Shown: positions 32,644 through 44,645, counted from the first letter of the stretch. The stretch: 64,000 nt of DNA from Petrolisthes cinctipes (GCA_033782935.1 JAWQEG010000171.1:1-64000); one strand, 5' to 3'. A program made the numbers and translations. Notes: generated from the sequence alone by a model not told the origin.

Positions 32644-33649
32644 GGAGGGAGGGAGAGTGAGGTTTTTAGACAAGTGCCAATCAAGATCATACTATCCTCT
32701 GGTTTGTACGCCTTATGAGTACGGTACATTTATATCTGGGTTCTCACTTCACCTGCTGACACTGTCCACAAGTACCTGAAACAGACAAAAGTAAAGCCAT
32801 TAATGATTTTACAATATTCATAATAAATATCCAACCACGCGTTCAAGTTTTGAAATGGAACATTATAAATACCATTGTAGAAATCACAACTCTTATCCTG
32901 TTTCATACATACTTGCTGGAGCTCCTTCAATTAATACTTCAGTCTATTCGGGCCAGACTTTGATATTTTGTATGCGTCATGACTGTATTAACTCTTGACA
33001 AAAAACAAACATAACAAGCGTGTAATTATCCAATGTACTTCGATTAAGATGGAACAGACTTAATTGATTGTCATTAACTCAGTATTTCTCTAAATTATGC
33101 CACGAAACACATGCTACCCTTTAAGCAACACCAATGAGATTTGTTTCCTGCCAAAATTAGAATGAACAAACTCAAATAAATAAATATATATATATGGAAC
33201 AATGTTTACTTTTAACATGTAAAGTTTATTTTTACCATTTCATGTCCAAATTATTTCCTGCTTAACTTTATAGCCAGTAATATACAACAATGCCTTTACA
33301 AAAAATGATCAATTGCTTCAGTTTAATATCAAACGTACAATACCTCTTCAACTTTTATTCTTAATCCATATTAAGTCAAGAATTATTATTATTATTTCTC
33401 ATTTAACACTTTCACTAATTCATGTGTTTATATTATACCTTTAGACTTACTGGAAGTACTACACAGACTAATCTCAATTATAGTTACTCATTTCACTAAC
33501 GAAATAGCAACTGATTTTCCCTTCCTGGCAAAAACTTATAATTTTTATTTTATATTCAACATTGTATGTTGCGACAAAAGAGCTGCTTGAAATGAACAAT
33601 TTGGAACAACTAATTGCTCCCGATTTAACAACACTGTACTATCCCCCCC
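32644..33649. other. No gene recognised
   Basis: AT-rich. A short CCACGAAACACATGC/GTTTCCTGCCAAAATTAG pair near 33105-33170 may be an old MITE core. Confidence 0.35.
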
Positions 33650-33770
33650 GTGATGTAGTCCTTCAAACATTGCCACGAAACCCCACCTACATTAAAGGAG
33701 CTTGTTTCGTGACAATCAAGAGGAATAAGAAGCCACCAGATGTCATACACAATTACAGGGTCCCTTAAGT
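33650..33770 (+). mobile_element. Family A MITE with an internal deletion
   Basis: GTGATGTAGTCCTTCAAAC joins the terminus directly to the core, so the left ATTGGAGG segment is deleted. GCCACGAAAC, GTTTCGTG and ACAGGGTCCCTTAA remain. Confidence 0.78.
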
Positions 33771-34637
33771 GAATGTCCTTACATACGGTTTAAGTCTCGA
33801 ACAAGCTTAAGTATAAGAAAAATTATAAAATTCATAAAAAGGAAAAGATAAAGTATAAGAAAATACATTACAAATAATTCAAATTATGAAGAAAAAGGAA
33901 TAAAAACTATAATAATTTCTAAATAATATAAAAGAAATTATAAATAATGTATAATAAATTCTTTTTGAATATAAATTTGAGTTTAGGAAAATTAAAATGA
34001 TAAAGGAAAATATGAATAAAATAGAAATATATAATTATTCATATGAAGAAAAACCAAAATATAACAAACTATAATAAAAATTATACAAGTATTTTAAATT
34101 ATAAACAATCCACTATGGGTTTCAGGGCCTGTGAATCATCGTTTTGTGCAATTATCTTCAAAAGTAATTACTGTATCGGATTGGCACTTTGTACAACACA
34201 CCTCAACCTAATATTTACCAATGTAGTGCAATGGCAAATGTTAATTACGGCGTTTACTCTTAACGTTTAAAGTCAAGAGTTAAATGAGTCTGCATGACTA
34301 ATGTACACATTCGAACGTAGTCTAGCGCCCGTCCCATCCCCCCCCCCCACTTTTCCTCCTCCCTCTCGTTTACTTCCCCCCCCCCCCTGTGTGTGTGTGT
34401 GTGTGTGTGTCCACCTTTATGCAGATGTTTATAATGTGGCTTTTAATGAGTTCAATCTAAGTATGACTATGTAACTTTGTAATTGGAATAACCACTGTCA
34501 TGGAATAAAATTATTCTGACTTTGATGTCTGCTCTCATTCTACCCAACACCGTGAAAATGAGGGTCACACACTTGAAAGATTAAATGCACATGATGGTTT
34601 TGGGAATTAAATTGCATTTGATTCCCTATTGAAATGG
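33771..34637. other. No gene recognised
   Basis: Very AT-rich (33800-34100), then C runs and (GT)n at 34338-34412. The segment 34113-34265 (CCACTATGGGTTTCAGGGCC to GCGTTTACTCTTAACGTT) is repeated inversely at 36378-36520. Confidence 0.5.
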
Positions 34638-35780
34638 TACAGTGCCGGACTAATGTTGTGTCCCGCAGCCAGCCACAGGGCACCAGCCTTCTGAACCATT
34701 TCAGGCTCAAACAACGAAACACCAGATTGATTTTTGGATTCAGATCAAGAGACGGCCCACGGTGATGAAGGAATGGTGGAATCCCTACACAAGACATTAG
34801 GTAAAGTGATTGACACTGAGGGAGGCTGGACCAAACATTGATGGAATCTTATATAAATGCTCAAGATTCATATTTTGTCGTATGTACTGAACGAGGGAAT
34901 AATTCTATGGGAATAATTATACAAACATAGGTGGTAATAAATAATGTATAATTAAAACAGCTTTTTGTTTTCACTAACTTTCCCCCATGATAATCTGCTT
35001 ACATACACATTAAAACAAAAATAATAGTATCAAATACTGCTATATTAACATAGGAGTAAGTGAGCAACGTTCGTTAAAATGCTAATATGAGAATATGCTA
35101 CACAGTATATTATCACATGTATGAAAGATATTAAAATATTGCTTCTACATAAAACACCATTCTTATTGTTCCAATTATTGCAAGTTCTTAACCCCCTCTG
35201 ACTATAACGCATTAATAAATGAGGTCAGTGTTGCTATATCTCGGCAACATTATACTGGGATGTAGTACTGTGTCTGCTAGTGACCATTTTACTGATAATT
35301 TTAGTGTTCCTGCCGTGAATAGATAGTCAGAGGCATCACTAAAACTACCATTAAGATTTTGGCTACATGATATCCACTCAGTGATGCGAGGGAGCTCCAG
35401 GCTGGTTGGTTCAAATAATATAATATATAGAAGGTAGAAAATGTATAACAACATTAAGCCAAAAGAAAAACTAAAATAAGCTTTATGCATGGATCCGTTA
35501 GGCTCAATGTCTGGTGTCTTTGCATCAGCTCGTTTTCCTCAAAAGATGCTTCACAATTCAACTGATCAAACCATCTTGGAGTTCACTGGCCTCCCTGTGT
35601 TCACCCATTCCTTCATCACCGTGGGCCATCTCTTTATCTGAATCTGAAAATCAATCTGGTGTTTCGTTGTCGGACCTGAAGTGGTTCAGAAGGCTGGTGC
35701 CAAGGCCGCTTGAAGAGTGTTCAAGCGGCCTTGGCTGGTGTACTGTGGTTGGCTGCGGGACACATTAGTCCGGCACTGTA
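34638..35780. mobile_element. 1.14-kb TA-target element with about 165-bp inverted arms
   Basis: Ends TACAGTGCCGGACTAATG and CATTAGTCCGGCACTGTA; inverse match through ACAACGAAACACCAGATTGA to CACGGTGATGAAGGAATGG. The right arm holds an extra hairpin (35700-35734). Centre non-coding, AT-rich. Confidence 0.82.
35700..35734. repeat. Perfect 15-bp-stem hairpin flanked by direct repeats
   Basis: CCAAGGCCGCTTGAA, GAGTG loop, then the exact inverse. It lies between two copies of GGCTGGTG (35692-35699, 35733-35740) and is absent from the other arm. Confidence 0.85.
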
Positions 35781-35784
35781 CATG

Positions 35785-36005
35785 TACTATTGCGGACAAA
35801 AGTTTCTTCCACATAGGGGCTACTTAAGTAAACATTTGACTGCTTTTCTCTAATATTGAGCTGTATATTTTTCTAATTCATTAATCAAGAATCGGCTTCT
35901 AACTTCCAGTAAATACTTACAAATTAAATCAATAACATAAGAGTACATGAAAACAGAGATAACTATTAGTAACCCCTGAGTGGAAAGAAACTATTGACCG
36001 CAATA
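35785..36005. mobile_element. 221-bp TA-target MITE related to 28457-29653
   Basis: TACTATTGCGGACAAAAGTT and AAACTATTGACCGCAATA, TA flanks. Only 4 bp separate it from the preceding element. Confidence 0.78.
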
Positions 36006-37515
36006 ACACAATATATTTATATAATAATAGAGATGCTATCACTAACTCTTAGTTCACGCACCACCCTATATTATAGCTTTAATTGTTGGAGGGTTTGCAC
36101 TAACTTTATATATTTAAATAAGCAATACTTACCATAACATAAGTTATATATATATTGTAATGGGGATAAGCAAGGGCATGACGGGGAGGCAATGGAAAAC
36201 ATGTGGGAGGAGAGAATGTGGGGAAATAAGAGGGAGTGAGGGACGACGGGGTAGGGTATGGGGGAGGAGAAAATTATCGGGGGTGAAGGGCGAGGGAGGG
36301 TGGTAGAGATGGATGGGATTGGGGAGTAGTGGGTGTTCGAATGCCAACGTTGGCAATGCTCAGCTATGCCATCAGAGTCTAGAGTAAACGCCGTAATTAA
36401 CATTTGCCATTGCACTACATTGCTAAAAATTAACTGGGCCAAAGTACCAATCCGATGCACCAATTACTTTGGAAGATAATTGCAAAAAACGATGATTCAC
36501 GGGCCCTGAAACCCATAGTAGTAAAATACAAATTAAAAATAACTCCAAAATCAGGAGTTCCACAATTTAAACACCGATGATAAAACTTCCCCCCTCTTAG
36601 GCCTGAATGACCCTGTAGTACTTTACAAGGAACAATGTGATAAAGAGGTGGAAGAGCTGGCGAATTGAAGGGCTACACATTCCTTCATACAATACCAATG
36701 AACACTGACGATATACAGTAGTCTAATTTTATCACAGTATAATTTATAAAGTCCACATTTTTTTCCCCCGTGGCAAAGGAGCAACAGTAAATTTACTCCA
36801 AGTTAAATGAACTCTTAAGAAAATATCCTCTACTTTATCTTTACGAATGACGATTCAGTAAATGTGAATGAATATTGTGCCAGAGTTCTGCATCATTAAT
36901 CAATAAAAAGAGCCTTACGACTCGAAAGGTACCAAAGAAATATCTTAATTGTACTACCGGCAGCAATAAAAAAAAATCTTACAGTAACTGGAGCTCGAGG
37001 CAATTTCTATACCCATATTGATAAAACATGACAAAATTCTTAAAGTACTGTAAATATTTCTGAAAACATACATACGGTAATATTACTATGGGAGCAACTC
37101 TTGTGAAACACTTCCCAGATGGGCAATTTATTTTTCCACGGTCATGAACACCAATCCAAAATGATGGATACACTAATATTAAGGACAGTCACTAAAATCC
37201 TCCCTAGGTGGTATGTATCGGCAAGATGAACTATAAAAAATGGCCCGTTATAATAAATGTTTACTAGACAGTATCATCACTGAACACACTTTTAACATTA
37301 TTCCAATTACTTTGTGGTAGTTAGTACATTCACGAACCAATATAAGCAACCAGATCTTTATTCATCTAACATTTATATATACCCGTCAACGCTAACCTTT
37401 TCATATAATTATACTTGATCGTTTAGATTCTTAGAACATCAGGGTATTCAATGCACCACCTGATGCATAGTATGGTTCCTGATTGTCTGGCAAGTTGTAA
37501 CTGGTACGAAAGCTG
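36006..37515. other. No gene recognised; inverse partner of 34113-34265 at 36378-36520
   Basis: The segment around 36378-36520 is an inverted copy of 34113-34265, so the two may be arms of a 2.4-kb inverted-repeat element enclosing two TA elements. A purine-rich tract lies at 36165-36340. The remainder shows nothing. Confidence 0.5.
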
Positions 37516-37675
37516 TTAAGGGGGAAATATTGAGTTTGTAAATCTGGAGCAACTTAATCCTCCAAACTATTCTAAGAAATAGAACGCCATTATTTTTGTC
37601 CATCTGGTCCTGTTTCCTGGCATACTTTAGAGGAATCAAGGCACTCCATTATAACAAAAAGAATTACCACCTTAA
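37516..37675 (+). mobile_element. Family B MITE
   Basis: TTAAGGGGGAAATATTGAG to AAGAATTACCACCTTAA; exact TTAA both sides. Abuts the retrotransposon that follows. Confidence 0.88.
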
Positions 37676-37731
37676 CACTGCCAACACAACAGCTGTGTTT
37701 TGGCAGGTCTGGTTCACGAAATGAAAATTCA

Positions 37732-37935
37732 AAAGCCATGGCTAGTGCTGAAAATAGTGGTAAAGACAAAAGAGGAAAAGCGAAAGAGTGCAGAAGGTGT
37801 GAATACACTGGAAAGGTGAATGAAGATGATATCTATGGAAGCTGTAGTGAGGAAGTGACTGCCAACAAGGAGGTAAGGTATGTCCCGCCTGTGACATGTG
37901 ACCGATGGGTGGAGTCGGACGGCATAGAATGTTAA
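37732..37935 (+). pseudogene. ORF1 fragment with PHD-like Cys pattern
   Basis: Reads KECRRC..GKVNEDD..GSCSEEV..VTCDRWV..C, resembling a PHD or related zinc-binding finger of ORF1 proteins in CR1-like elements. The frame ends at 37935. Lys/Glu-rich, coiled-coil-like remnants continue to about 38330 in broken frames. Confidence 0.5.
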
Positions 37936-38332
37936 AGATGTGGATTTTGGAAACAGAACTTGTGAGGGGCTATCAATGGCAGGACTATAAGCGGTCAAGA
38001 ACATAGTGTGGTTCTGCAAGCCACGCGGTGACGATGGAAAATGGATCAGCAGGTGAATATGAAAATGAGAACTCAGTTGTGTAAAATCAATGAAGAAATT
38101 AGTAAAACGAATGAATTAGAAGAAATGTAACTGGAACCAAAAGGCTGAAGATTCCGAGGAGGCTGTCCTTCCACAGGAAAGTGAGAAGTATAGTATGAAG
38201 AGAAGCGAAAATGAAAATAACCAGATGAATGGGAAATGTATGGAAAATATTATGGAGGAAATGAGGCAGTTCAAGGCACCAAATGAGAACCTAAGTAATT
38301 ATTGTAGACATTGAGCGGAAATGGGAAGTCAT

Positions 38333-38540
38333 CGATTGATTGATATGCGCCGCAACAGCGAGGTCATATAGCGCCAGAGAAAGGGGATAGGAAGGAAATA
38401 AAATTAAGAGTTGAACTGATAGGGAGTGGCTGGGGCCGAAGGGGCGCCAAAACCCTTAAAGTATTGCTCACATCACTGCAGGCAATACCCCCTATGGGGG
38501 AGAAGTCTGAGAGGTAGAAATGATTTATTAAGTTACTTAG
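38333..38540 (-). mobile_element. Short SINE-like repeat (family W), longer form
   Basis: GATTGATTGATATGCGCCGC, then CAGCGAGGTCATATAGCGCC and downstream CCAAAACCCTTAAAGTATTG, CTCACATCACTGCAGGCAAT. The (ATTG)n end looks like a 3' tail if read on the - strand. Other copies: 44557, 57700; partial 52415, 56237. Confidence 0.6.
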
Positions 38541-39196
38541 AAAGTTGTAGAAAATCTGGAAGAAATGCAGGAGAGGGAAAAAGGGAAGGAAAACAATCAT
38601 GTTAATTGTTCCTGAAAGTAAGAAGGAAAACAAAAGTGGAGACAGGATACAGATATTTGTGAGTCAATCTTTCATGATGTGATGAAAGTGAAAGATGCCA
38701 AGATAGAAAATAACTTCCGTATAGGAAGTGTGAGTGAAGGAAACTCTAGGCCTTTAGTGATTCATCTTAATGAGGTACCGTAGGGGTTAAGTGGGCACTG
38801 GGGGCAAAAAGCAAAGAACTGTATAGAAATGAAGACATTATGATTAAGGAGATCATTATTACCTCAGACCTTACAAAAACGGAGAGGGAAGTGAATGATA
38901 AATAAAGAGAAGAGCTAAATAAAAGAAAAGGTGGACAATGGATAATCAAGAAGGGCAAGGTTGTAAGGAATCAAAGGAGAGCCCCTCAGTCAGAGTGATG
39001 GGGAAAACTATAGTGAGGTAGGAGGGATAAAGTCTCATGTACCATCGCCCAAAAAAGTATCATAAAAAAATTCGGCAACTGCAATAAGACAAATCGGACG
39101 AAAGTTTCTGGTAAAATTGTAAAGGATAAGGCGTGAAGTCTTGTGCATTATGAGAGCCATCGCACCCTAGTTTTCAGATACTTTTTAGGGCAATGG

Positions 39197-39367
39197 TACA
39201 GTCGCAATCCAAAATATGTATCCAGGCTTGCTTCGAATAGCCTGATCGAGTATTAAGCGAGCTCAAGCAAATACGAAACAGGATAACCGTTGTAATTGGT
39301 GCATTACTATGTCAAATGATTCGAAAATTCAACAAGACCTGGATACAAGTTCTGAGTTACGAGTGTA
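39197..39367. mobile_element. TA-target foldback, family T3
   Basis: TACAGTCGCAATCCAAAATA, GTATCCAGGCTTGCTTCGAA; right half ACCTGGATACAAGTTC, TACGAGTGTA. Nested in the retrotransposon, upstream of its endonuclease. Confidence 0.78.
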
Positions 39368-39374
39368 TTTAGGA

Positions 39375-39860
39375 ACAAAATTGAAGAGGATAATGATGAC
39401 TATGTAATAAAAGTGATAAACATTGAGGGATTGACAAAGGTTAACACTAAAGAAATTGAAGACTTGATTGATAAATGTATTACGTGTCTAAATGAAACAA
39501 GAAAATAATATGTGAATTTTGGTAATAATGTAATAACTGAACAAATGAGATAAATGACAAAACAAGGGGAGGATTAATTATTCTGCACAAAAACAGTAAA
39601 GACATACATTTAGAAAAAAAATAGAACCCAAAAATAGACATTTGTTGTGAAAGGCAATACAAATGGGTGGGATGTTGTAATTATAGTAGTCTATTTTAGT
39701 GTTAATGATACAAAGAAACAATTGTATGAGAAGAGAATTAGGAAGGTTATTTTAAAGCAGACTGGATGATGCAGTATTAATTGTGGGGATTTCAATGGCA
39801 ACACTGGATAGAAAAGGGAGCAGAGACTATAACAATGGTAAAATGATATTGGAATGGTTG
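39375..39860 (+). pseudogene. Endonuclease remnant of the + strand retrotransposon
   Basis: Broken frames read VINIEGLTK, LNETRK and GDFNGNTG, matching the APE-type endonuclease N-terminus, the catalytic Glu region and the GDFN motif. A further stretch near 40170-40200 reads like an SDH-type end. Several stops. Confidence 0.6.
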
Positions 39861-39871
39861 GAAAAGTATAG

Positions 39872-40031
39872 GTAAAGGGGGTAACACTTCTGGTACATTG
39901 GAGTGCCTCGATTCCTCCAAAGTATGCCAGGAAACAAGACTAGAATAGCAAAAGTAATGGTGTTCTGTTGCTTGGAATAGTTTGGAAGAATCATTTGCTC
40001 CAGAATTATCAAAAGTGTATTAGCCCCTTAA
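39872..40031 (-). mobile_element. Family B MITE inside the retrotransposon
   Basis: GTAAAGGGGGTAACACTTC to GTGTATTAGCCCCTTAA; core TATGCCAGGAAACAAGAC and ATTTGCTCCAG. Confidence 0.85.
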
Positions 40032-40317
40032 CTATTCTCAATTATATAAAATGTGAGGGGCTATACACAGGGTTGAGAGATAGCCAAAAAAAACTACACT
40101 ACACTATGCCTTGGCCTCGGATAAATTCTATGAAAAATATAGCAAAATGAAAATAGATTAAAATCAGGAAAAATCTGATCTGACTGACCAAAACCTGTTC
40201 GAAATTTGCTTAAAAATAGGGAATGCAAGAAAAAGGTAAAACAGCAAGTCCTGGATAGTAAGAGAATATTACAAAACATAAAAAGTCTATCTATCTATCT
40301 ATAGCTCTGACGCCTCG

Positions 40318-40830
40318 TTACCTCCGGGAACTCACCCCAGGGGGGTGGCCACGGCAGAAGTGTCTCCAGTTCTCCCTGTTCCAACACTCCCTCCTTACTT
40401 GGTCCATCCCTACTCTGTCCCTCATGTTTCTCTCCTTTACATACTCTTCCACTCTGTTCTGCCATCTAACCGGAGGTCTGCCTCTCACACCAGGTCCCAC
40501 AACTTCACTTCCATACACCTTTACAAATTCCTCGCCTTGCATTCTCTCCACATGTCCAAACCATCTCAATGTATCACGTTTCACTCTCTCAACCACTCCA
40601 CACTCAATGCCAATTGCCTTCTCACTCATACCACATCTCTCATACACACTCATTACTTTCTCCATCCAATCTAGTAAGTCCACATGCTCCTCTCAAGTAA
40701 CTCATTTCCACAGCACCTATTCTAGAATGATGCGCCCTACTCCATGTCCATGTCTCCGACGCATATGTCAGTGTTGGCAGGATTATACTATTTCGTAGTC
40801 CCCTTTTCACTTCCATACTCACTTCTACCC
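40318..40830 (-). pseudogene. C-terminal domain of the - strand retrotransposon
   Basis: Reads ILPTLTYASETWTW then DTLRWFGHVERMQGEEFVKV and a basic end. These are standard post-RT segments of RTE-type proteins. One frameshift near 40680. Confidence 0.78.
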
Positions 40831-41149
40831 TTCATAATCCTTCCCAGTGATCCTATGACCTGTCTACCCTTCACTGCTCTCTCCCTAATTTCTCCTTCCA
40901 TACTTCCATGTTTACACATAACTGTACCCAGGTACTTAAACTCCTTCACTTCCTCCATCCTCTCGCCCCTCAGAGTTATCTCACACTTCGTCCCAGTTGG
41001 TACAGCCACTCTGTAAGGTGTAGCAAAGTCAATCACTTCAGTTTCTGCTCTTTCAAATACCATCACTTTACTTTTATCTACATTCACCTTCAATTTCCTT
41101 CGTTTACACACAGACTGAAATTCGTCCACCACTCTGTAAATTCCTTTCA

Positions 41150-42360
41150 TTCTCAGCCATCAGCACAGTGTCATCCGCGAACAAACTTGCCACCAGGGAC
41201 CAATTTGCTTCATTCAGTCTCAACTTCACCCCCAGACCATTCACTTTGGCTTTCACCTCTCATACAACCATCCATATATATATTGAACAGCCATGGTGAC
41301 ATAACACACCCCTGTCTCAGCCCTACACTAATATTAAAACTCTCACTTAGATCACCCTCTACCCGTACACATGCTTTTGCATCTGCATAAAAAGCCTCAA
41401 TACCTTTCAGCAAAGGCCCCCCAACACCTCTGTCATAGCTTTCCTATCAACTCTATCGTATGCCTTCTCCAAATCCATGAAGGCAGCATACAACTTCTTA
41501 CCCTTCCCAATATATTTCTCCACTATTGATTTTAATGCAAATATTTGGTCCACACATCCTCTACCCTTTCTGAACCCTCCCTGCTCCTCACTAACTTTAT
41601 TCCCCGTTACTTCAACCAGTCTTTCAGTAAGAACCTTCCCGTAAACCTTCCCCGGTACACTAAGAAGACTTCTTCCCCTATAGCTACCACACTCATCCTT
41701 ACTGCCCTTCCCCTTATACAAAGGTACAATTATGGCTCTCCTCCAATCCTCTGGCACCTCTCCCTGCCTCCACGCCAATGTACATATAAGCAACATCCAC
41801 TCCACCACTACCTCCCCCCCACACTTTAACATTTCAGCAGTTATCCCATCCACCCCGGTGCCTTTCCCATCTTCAACTTTCCTATTGCTTTCCTAACCTC
41901 TTCCCTTCCTAATTCTCCCTGTACATCCTGTCGTCTACCACCTGCCTCCATCCCCATGCATGTCACCACCGCCTCCCCTCCCGTCCCCCCATTCATCAAC
42001 CGATCAAAATGCCTCTTCCACACTTCTTTCACTTCTACTCGCAGTAACTCCATCCTCTCTTCATTCTCACACTACCAGACTTTCCTTCTCTTTCTCTTTT
42101 AACCTCCTTCCAGAATAATTTCTTGTTCTCTTTAAACTTTTCACTCCGCTTCATACCAAACTCCTCATCCACTCTCCTTTTACTCTCACTCACCATCATT
42201 TTCACTTGTCTCTTACACACATTATATTCTCTTTTCCATCTCACTTCTTCTGGCACATTCCTCTGTAGTGTTCTCCTATATGCCTTCCTCTTATCCTCTA
42301 CAGCATCTTTCACTTCTGTCCACCAAGCACTCCCTTTCTTGCCCCTCTTCTGTGACATAT
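41150..42360 (-). pseudogene. Reverse transcriptase domain of the - strand retrotransposon
   Basis: Motifs: GKAPGWMG, MDGITAEMLKCGG, SYRGRSLLSVPGKVYGKVL, AFMDLEKAYDRV (catalytic Asp, about 41480), GLRQGCVMSPWLFN (about 41329), FADD at 41170-41181. Frameshifts near 41845, 41410 and 41200. One Asn expected in NYRGISLL is Ser. Confidence 0.85.
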
Positions 42361-42594
42361 CCTACTACCTCTGCTGCTGTCCTTAATACTCTCATCTTAA
42401 ACATTTCATACACCGCATTCACTCCCACTCCCACTCCCTCCCCTATCCCCATCCCCATCCTTACATCCCCCAGCACCTCACCCACCCTCTTATATTCCTC
42501 CCTATACTCTTCTACATCTAATTTCCCACTAGCCACCTCCCTCTTATTCCTCACCCCTTCATCCCTCCTACCATACTCCCACTTAACCCTAACC

Positions 42595-43376
42595 TTCATC
42601 CTCACCAACACCGCAAAATGGTCGGAGCAATGGACCATTCCTCTCACCACTTTTGCGTCATACACATCCTTCCTCAACCTTTCATCCACTGCCACATAAT
42701 CAATCAAACTCTTTCGTTCTCCTCTCTCATCCCTTCTCTTCCATGTATACCGGTGGATCATCTTGTGCTGAAAGAAAGTGTTTGCCAAGAACAACCCTCT
42801 CAGCACAGACGTCCACCAGATATTCACCATTCTCATTCACTCCTTCCACACCCCATTTACCAACAATACTTCCTACTCTCTCATTTCCTACTTTCCCATT
42901 CATATCACCCATCATTACAATCTTCCTCCCACTTTCAAACTTCCTCAAACACCCATTCAACTTCTCCCAGGAATCTCATTTTTTCTCTCCCCGCCTTATT
43001 CCTCTCATTCACAGGTGCATACGCACACACCCATGCATACTTAACCAAACCAATCTTTCCTGTCACCCATGCCACTCTCGTCCCACACCATCCATGTCCA
43101 TCTACTCTCTTCCATACCCTTGGTGCTACCAGCACTGCACACCCCTCCCTCCCTCTTCCTTTACACTTCTCACTCATTCCTGTCCACACTACACCTCCCT
43201 CCATTCCCTCCCAAATCACACACTCCTCCAGCCTCACACTCCTCCACTCTCCATCCTTTCAAGTGTGTCTCAGTCACTCCCATCACATATACTCCTCCAT
43301 TCTTAAAGCATTCAACTATTTCTCGCCTCTTCGTCTTTTCAACCATTCCATTCACATTCACTGCTACCACTCTCAT
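42595..43376 (-). pseudogene. APE endonuclease domain of the - strand retrotransposon
   Basis: Starts MRVVAVNVNGM (43376). Catalytic-region motifs in order: TETH (about 43270), MGDMNGKVGN (about 42912), SLIDYV (about 42710), SDHFAVLV (about 42625). In the family this domain nicks target DNA for target-primed reverse transcription. Frameshifts near 43200, 42950 and 42800. Confidence 0.82.
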
Positions 43377-43551
43377 GCACCCCCCCTTCCCCCCTCCCCC
43401 CACAGGGAAACCCGGAGACCCCCCCCCCCCCCGCCTGCAGCCATATCTGTCCACTCCCCCACTGGGGGGCCGTTGATGGCTGGCAAGGCCAATGCAGCGC
43501 TCATTCCCGGAGGGACACGCCGTCAGCATTAAAAAAAAGGGTCACACTGAT

Positions 43552-43605
43552 GTTAAAAAGATGTTAAAAGGATGTTAAAAGGATGTTAAAAAAATGTTAA
43601 AAACT
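43552..43605 (-). repeat. 11-bp direct repeats in retrotransposon 5' region
   Basis: Five near-copies of GATGTTAAAAG (+ strand reading) in a row, ending AATGTTAAAAAC. Confidence 0.8.
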
Positions 43606-43763
43606 AAAAAGATATATACAATTACTAAAACCTATATGTGGGGGAAGCTAAAATCCAATCCCCCACACCGCCTCCCCCTTTAGCTTCACCTCCTGCTTTA
43701 TAAAAAGTGGTAAAAAAAAGGAGGTGTTACCAGAGGTTGCCACGTGGAGGCAGGGTAAGGCTT

Positions 43764-43790
43764 ACCTACCCTTCCTGAGGAAGGGTAGGT
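43764..43790. repeat. Perfect 12-bp-stem hairpin in retrotransposon 5' region
   Basis: ACCTACCCTTCC, TGA, then the exact inverse. Confidence 0.85.
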
Positions 43791-44556
43791 CACCGAGGTG
43801 AATCTTTTCCCAATACCAACGGATTTAGCTTTCCGCAGCAGCATCCACCTCAACCTCATTGGTTACGATATTGCCACTGCGCAAAGCAGATAAAAAATCA
43901 CTACAGGTATATGGGGAAAAATTACAACATAACATTTCAGGGGAGAGAGTTAAGAATATGAGGGACTTAGTAGAGGATTACTAAAATAGAAAACGGCTAT
44001 TTAATAAGGAAATATAGGAGGAAAATCATAGGTGTTAAAGAGGCAGAAGAGGAACCAGTATGATTCACCGATGAAACACGAAGGAATTTAAAGAGAAAAA
44101 TTAATAGGAGGAATTAAACAGATGAAAGGAAAAAAGATCAAATGGAAAAATCTATACCTAGAACAAAACGAAAAAGTACAAAAGTTAATTAAAAAGGAGA
44201 TTAGAATATGTGAGGAAAAGAAGGCGAAAGAGATAAGAGGATAAAAGCAATGGTAAATACACCTTGATTATATTAAGATGTTGAGGGGAGAAAAAGAAAG
44301 ACAGAAAACTTACTAGACAATGTGCATGATAGTGACAATAAAGACTTAGGAAAGGAGGAAGCATAATTAGAGGATAAGACTTACTGGAAGGGAGTGTATG
44401 GGAAGCATCAAAATAACATTAACACAGTGGGGAATGACGAGACTAGGGAGGAATATACAAAGGGAAGAGCTTGTAAAAACGGAAATAATGAGGGAGACAA
44501 TATAAGGTTATAAATGGATAAGGAGGGGGGAGACATACCAAACCAGACATGTAGTG

Positions 44557-44645
44557 GATTGATTGCTTGATATTAGGCGCCGCAACAGCGAGGTCATATA
44601 GCGCCAGAAAAAGGTGATATAGAGGCGAGACAGGAAGCAGGAAGG
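44557..44645 (-). mobile_element. 89-bp SINE-like insertion (family W) with 11-bp target duplication
   Basis: Flanked by GACATGTAGTG on both sides (44546-44556, 44646-44656). The body has GATTGATTGCTTGATATTAG then CGCCGCAACAGCGAGG. Stem GGCGC/GCGCC possible. Inserted between the two halves of the retrotransposon's ORF2. Confidence 0.8.

Larger units (their letters stand above)
40285..43889 (-). mobile_element. APE-type non-LTR retrotransposon, RTE-like, - strand
   Basis: Read on the - strand: 5' region with hairpin and short repeats (43535-43889), endonuclease (43376 to 42600), linker, reverse transcriptase (41850 to 41150), C-terminal domain with LRWFGHVERM (about 40590), then a CTATAGATAGATAGATAGA tail at 40285-40303. 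Flanked by ATAAAAA at 40278-40284 and 43890-43896. The single long frame is broken into at least eleven pieces, so it is dead. The RTE assignment rests on the HVERM tail, the SLLSVPGKVYGKVL stretch and the short tandem-repeat 3' tail. Confidence 0.85.

Noticed and set aside
42618..43532. 304-codon + strand frame
   Set aside because: Antisense shadow of the retrotransposon endonuclease, which has clear motifs on the - strand.
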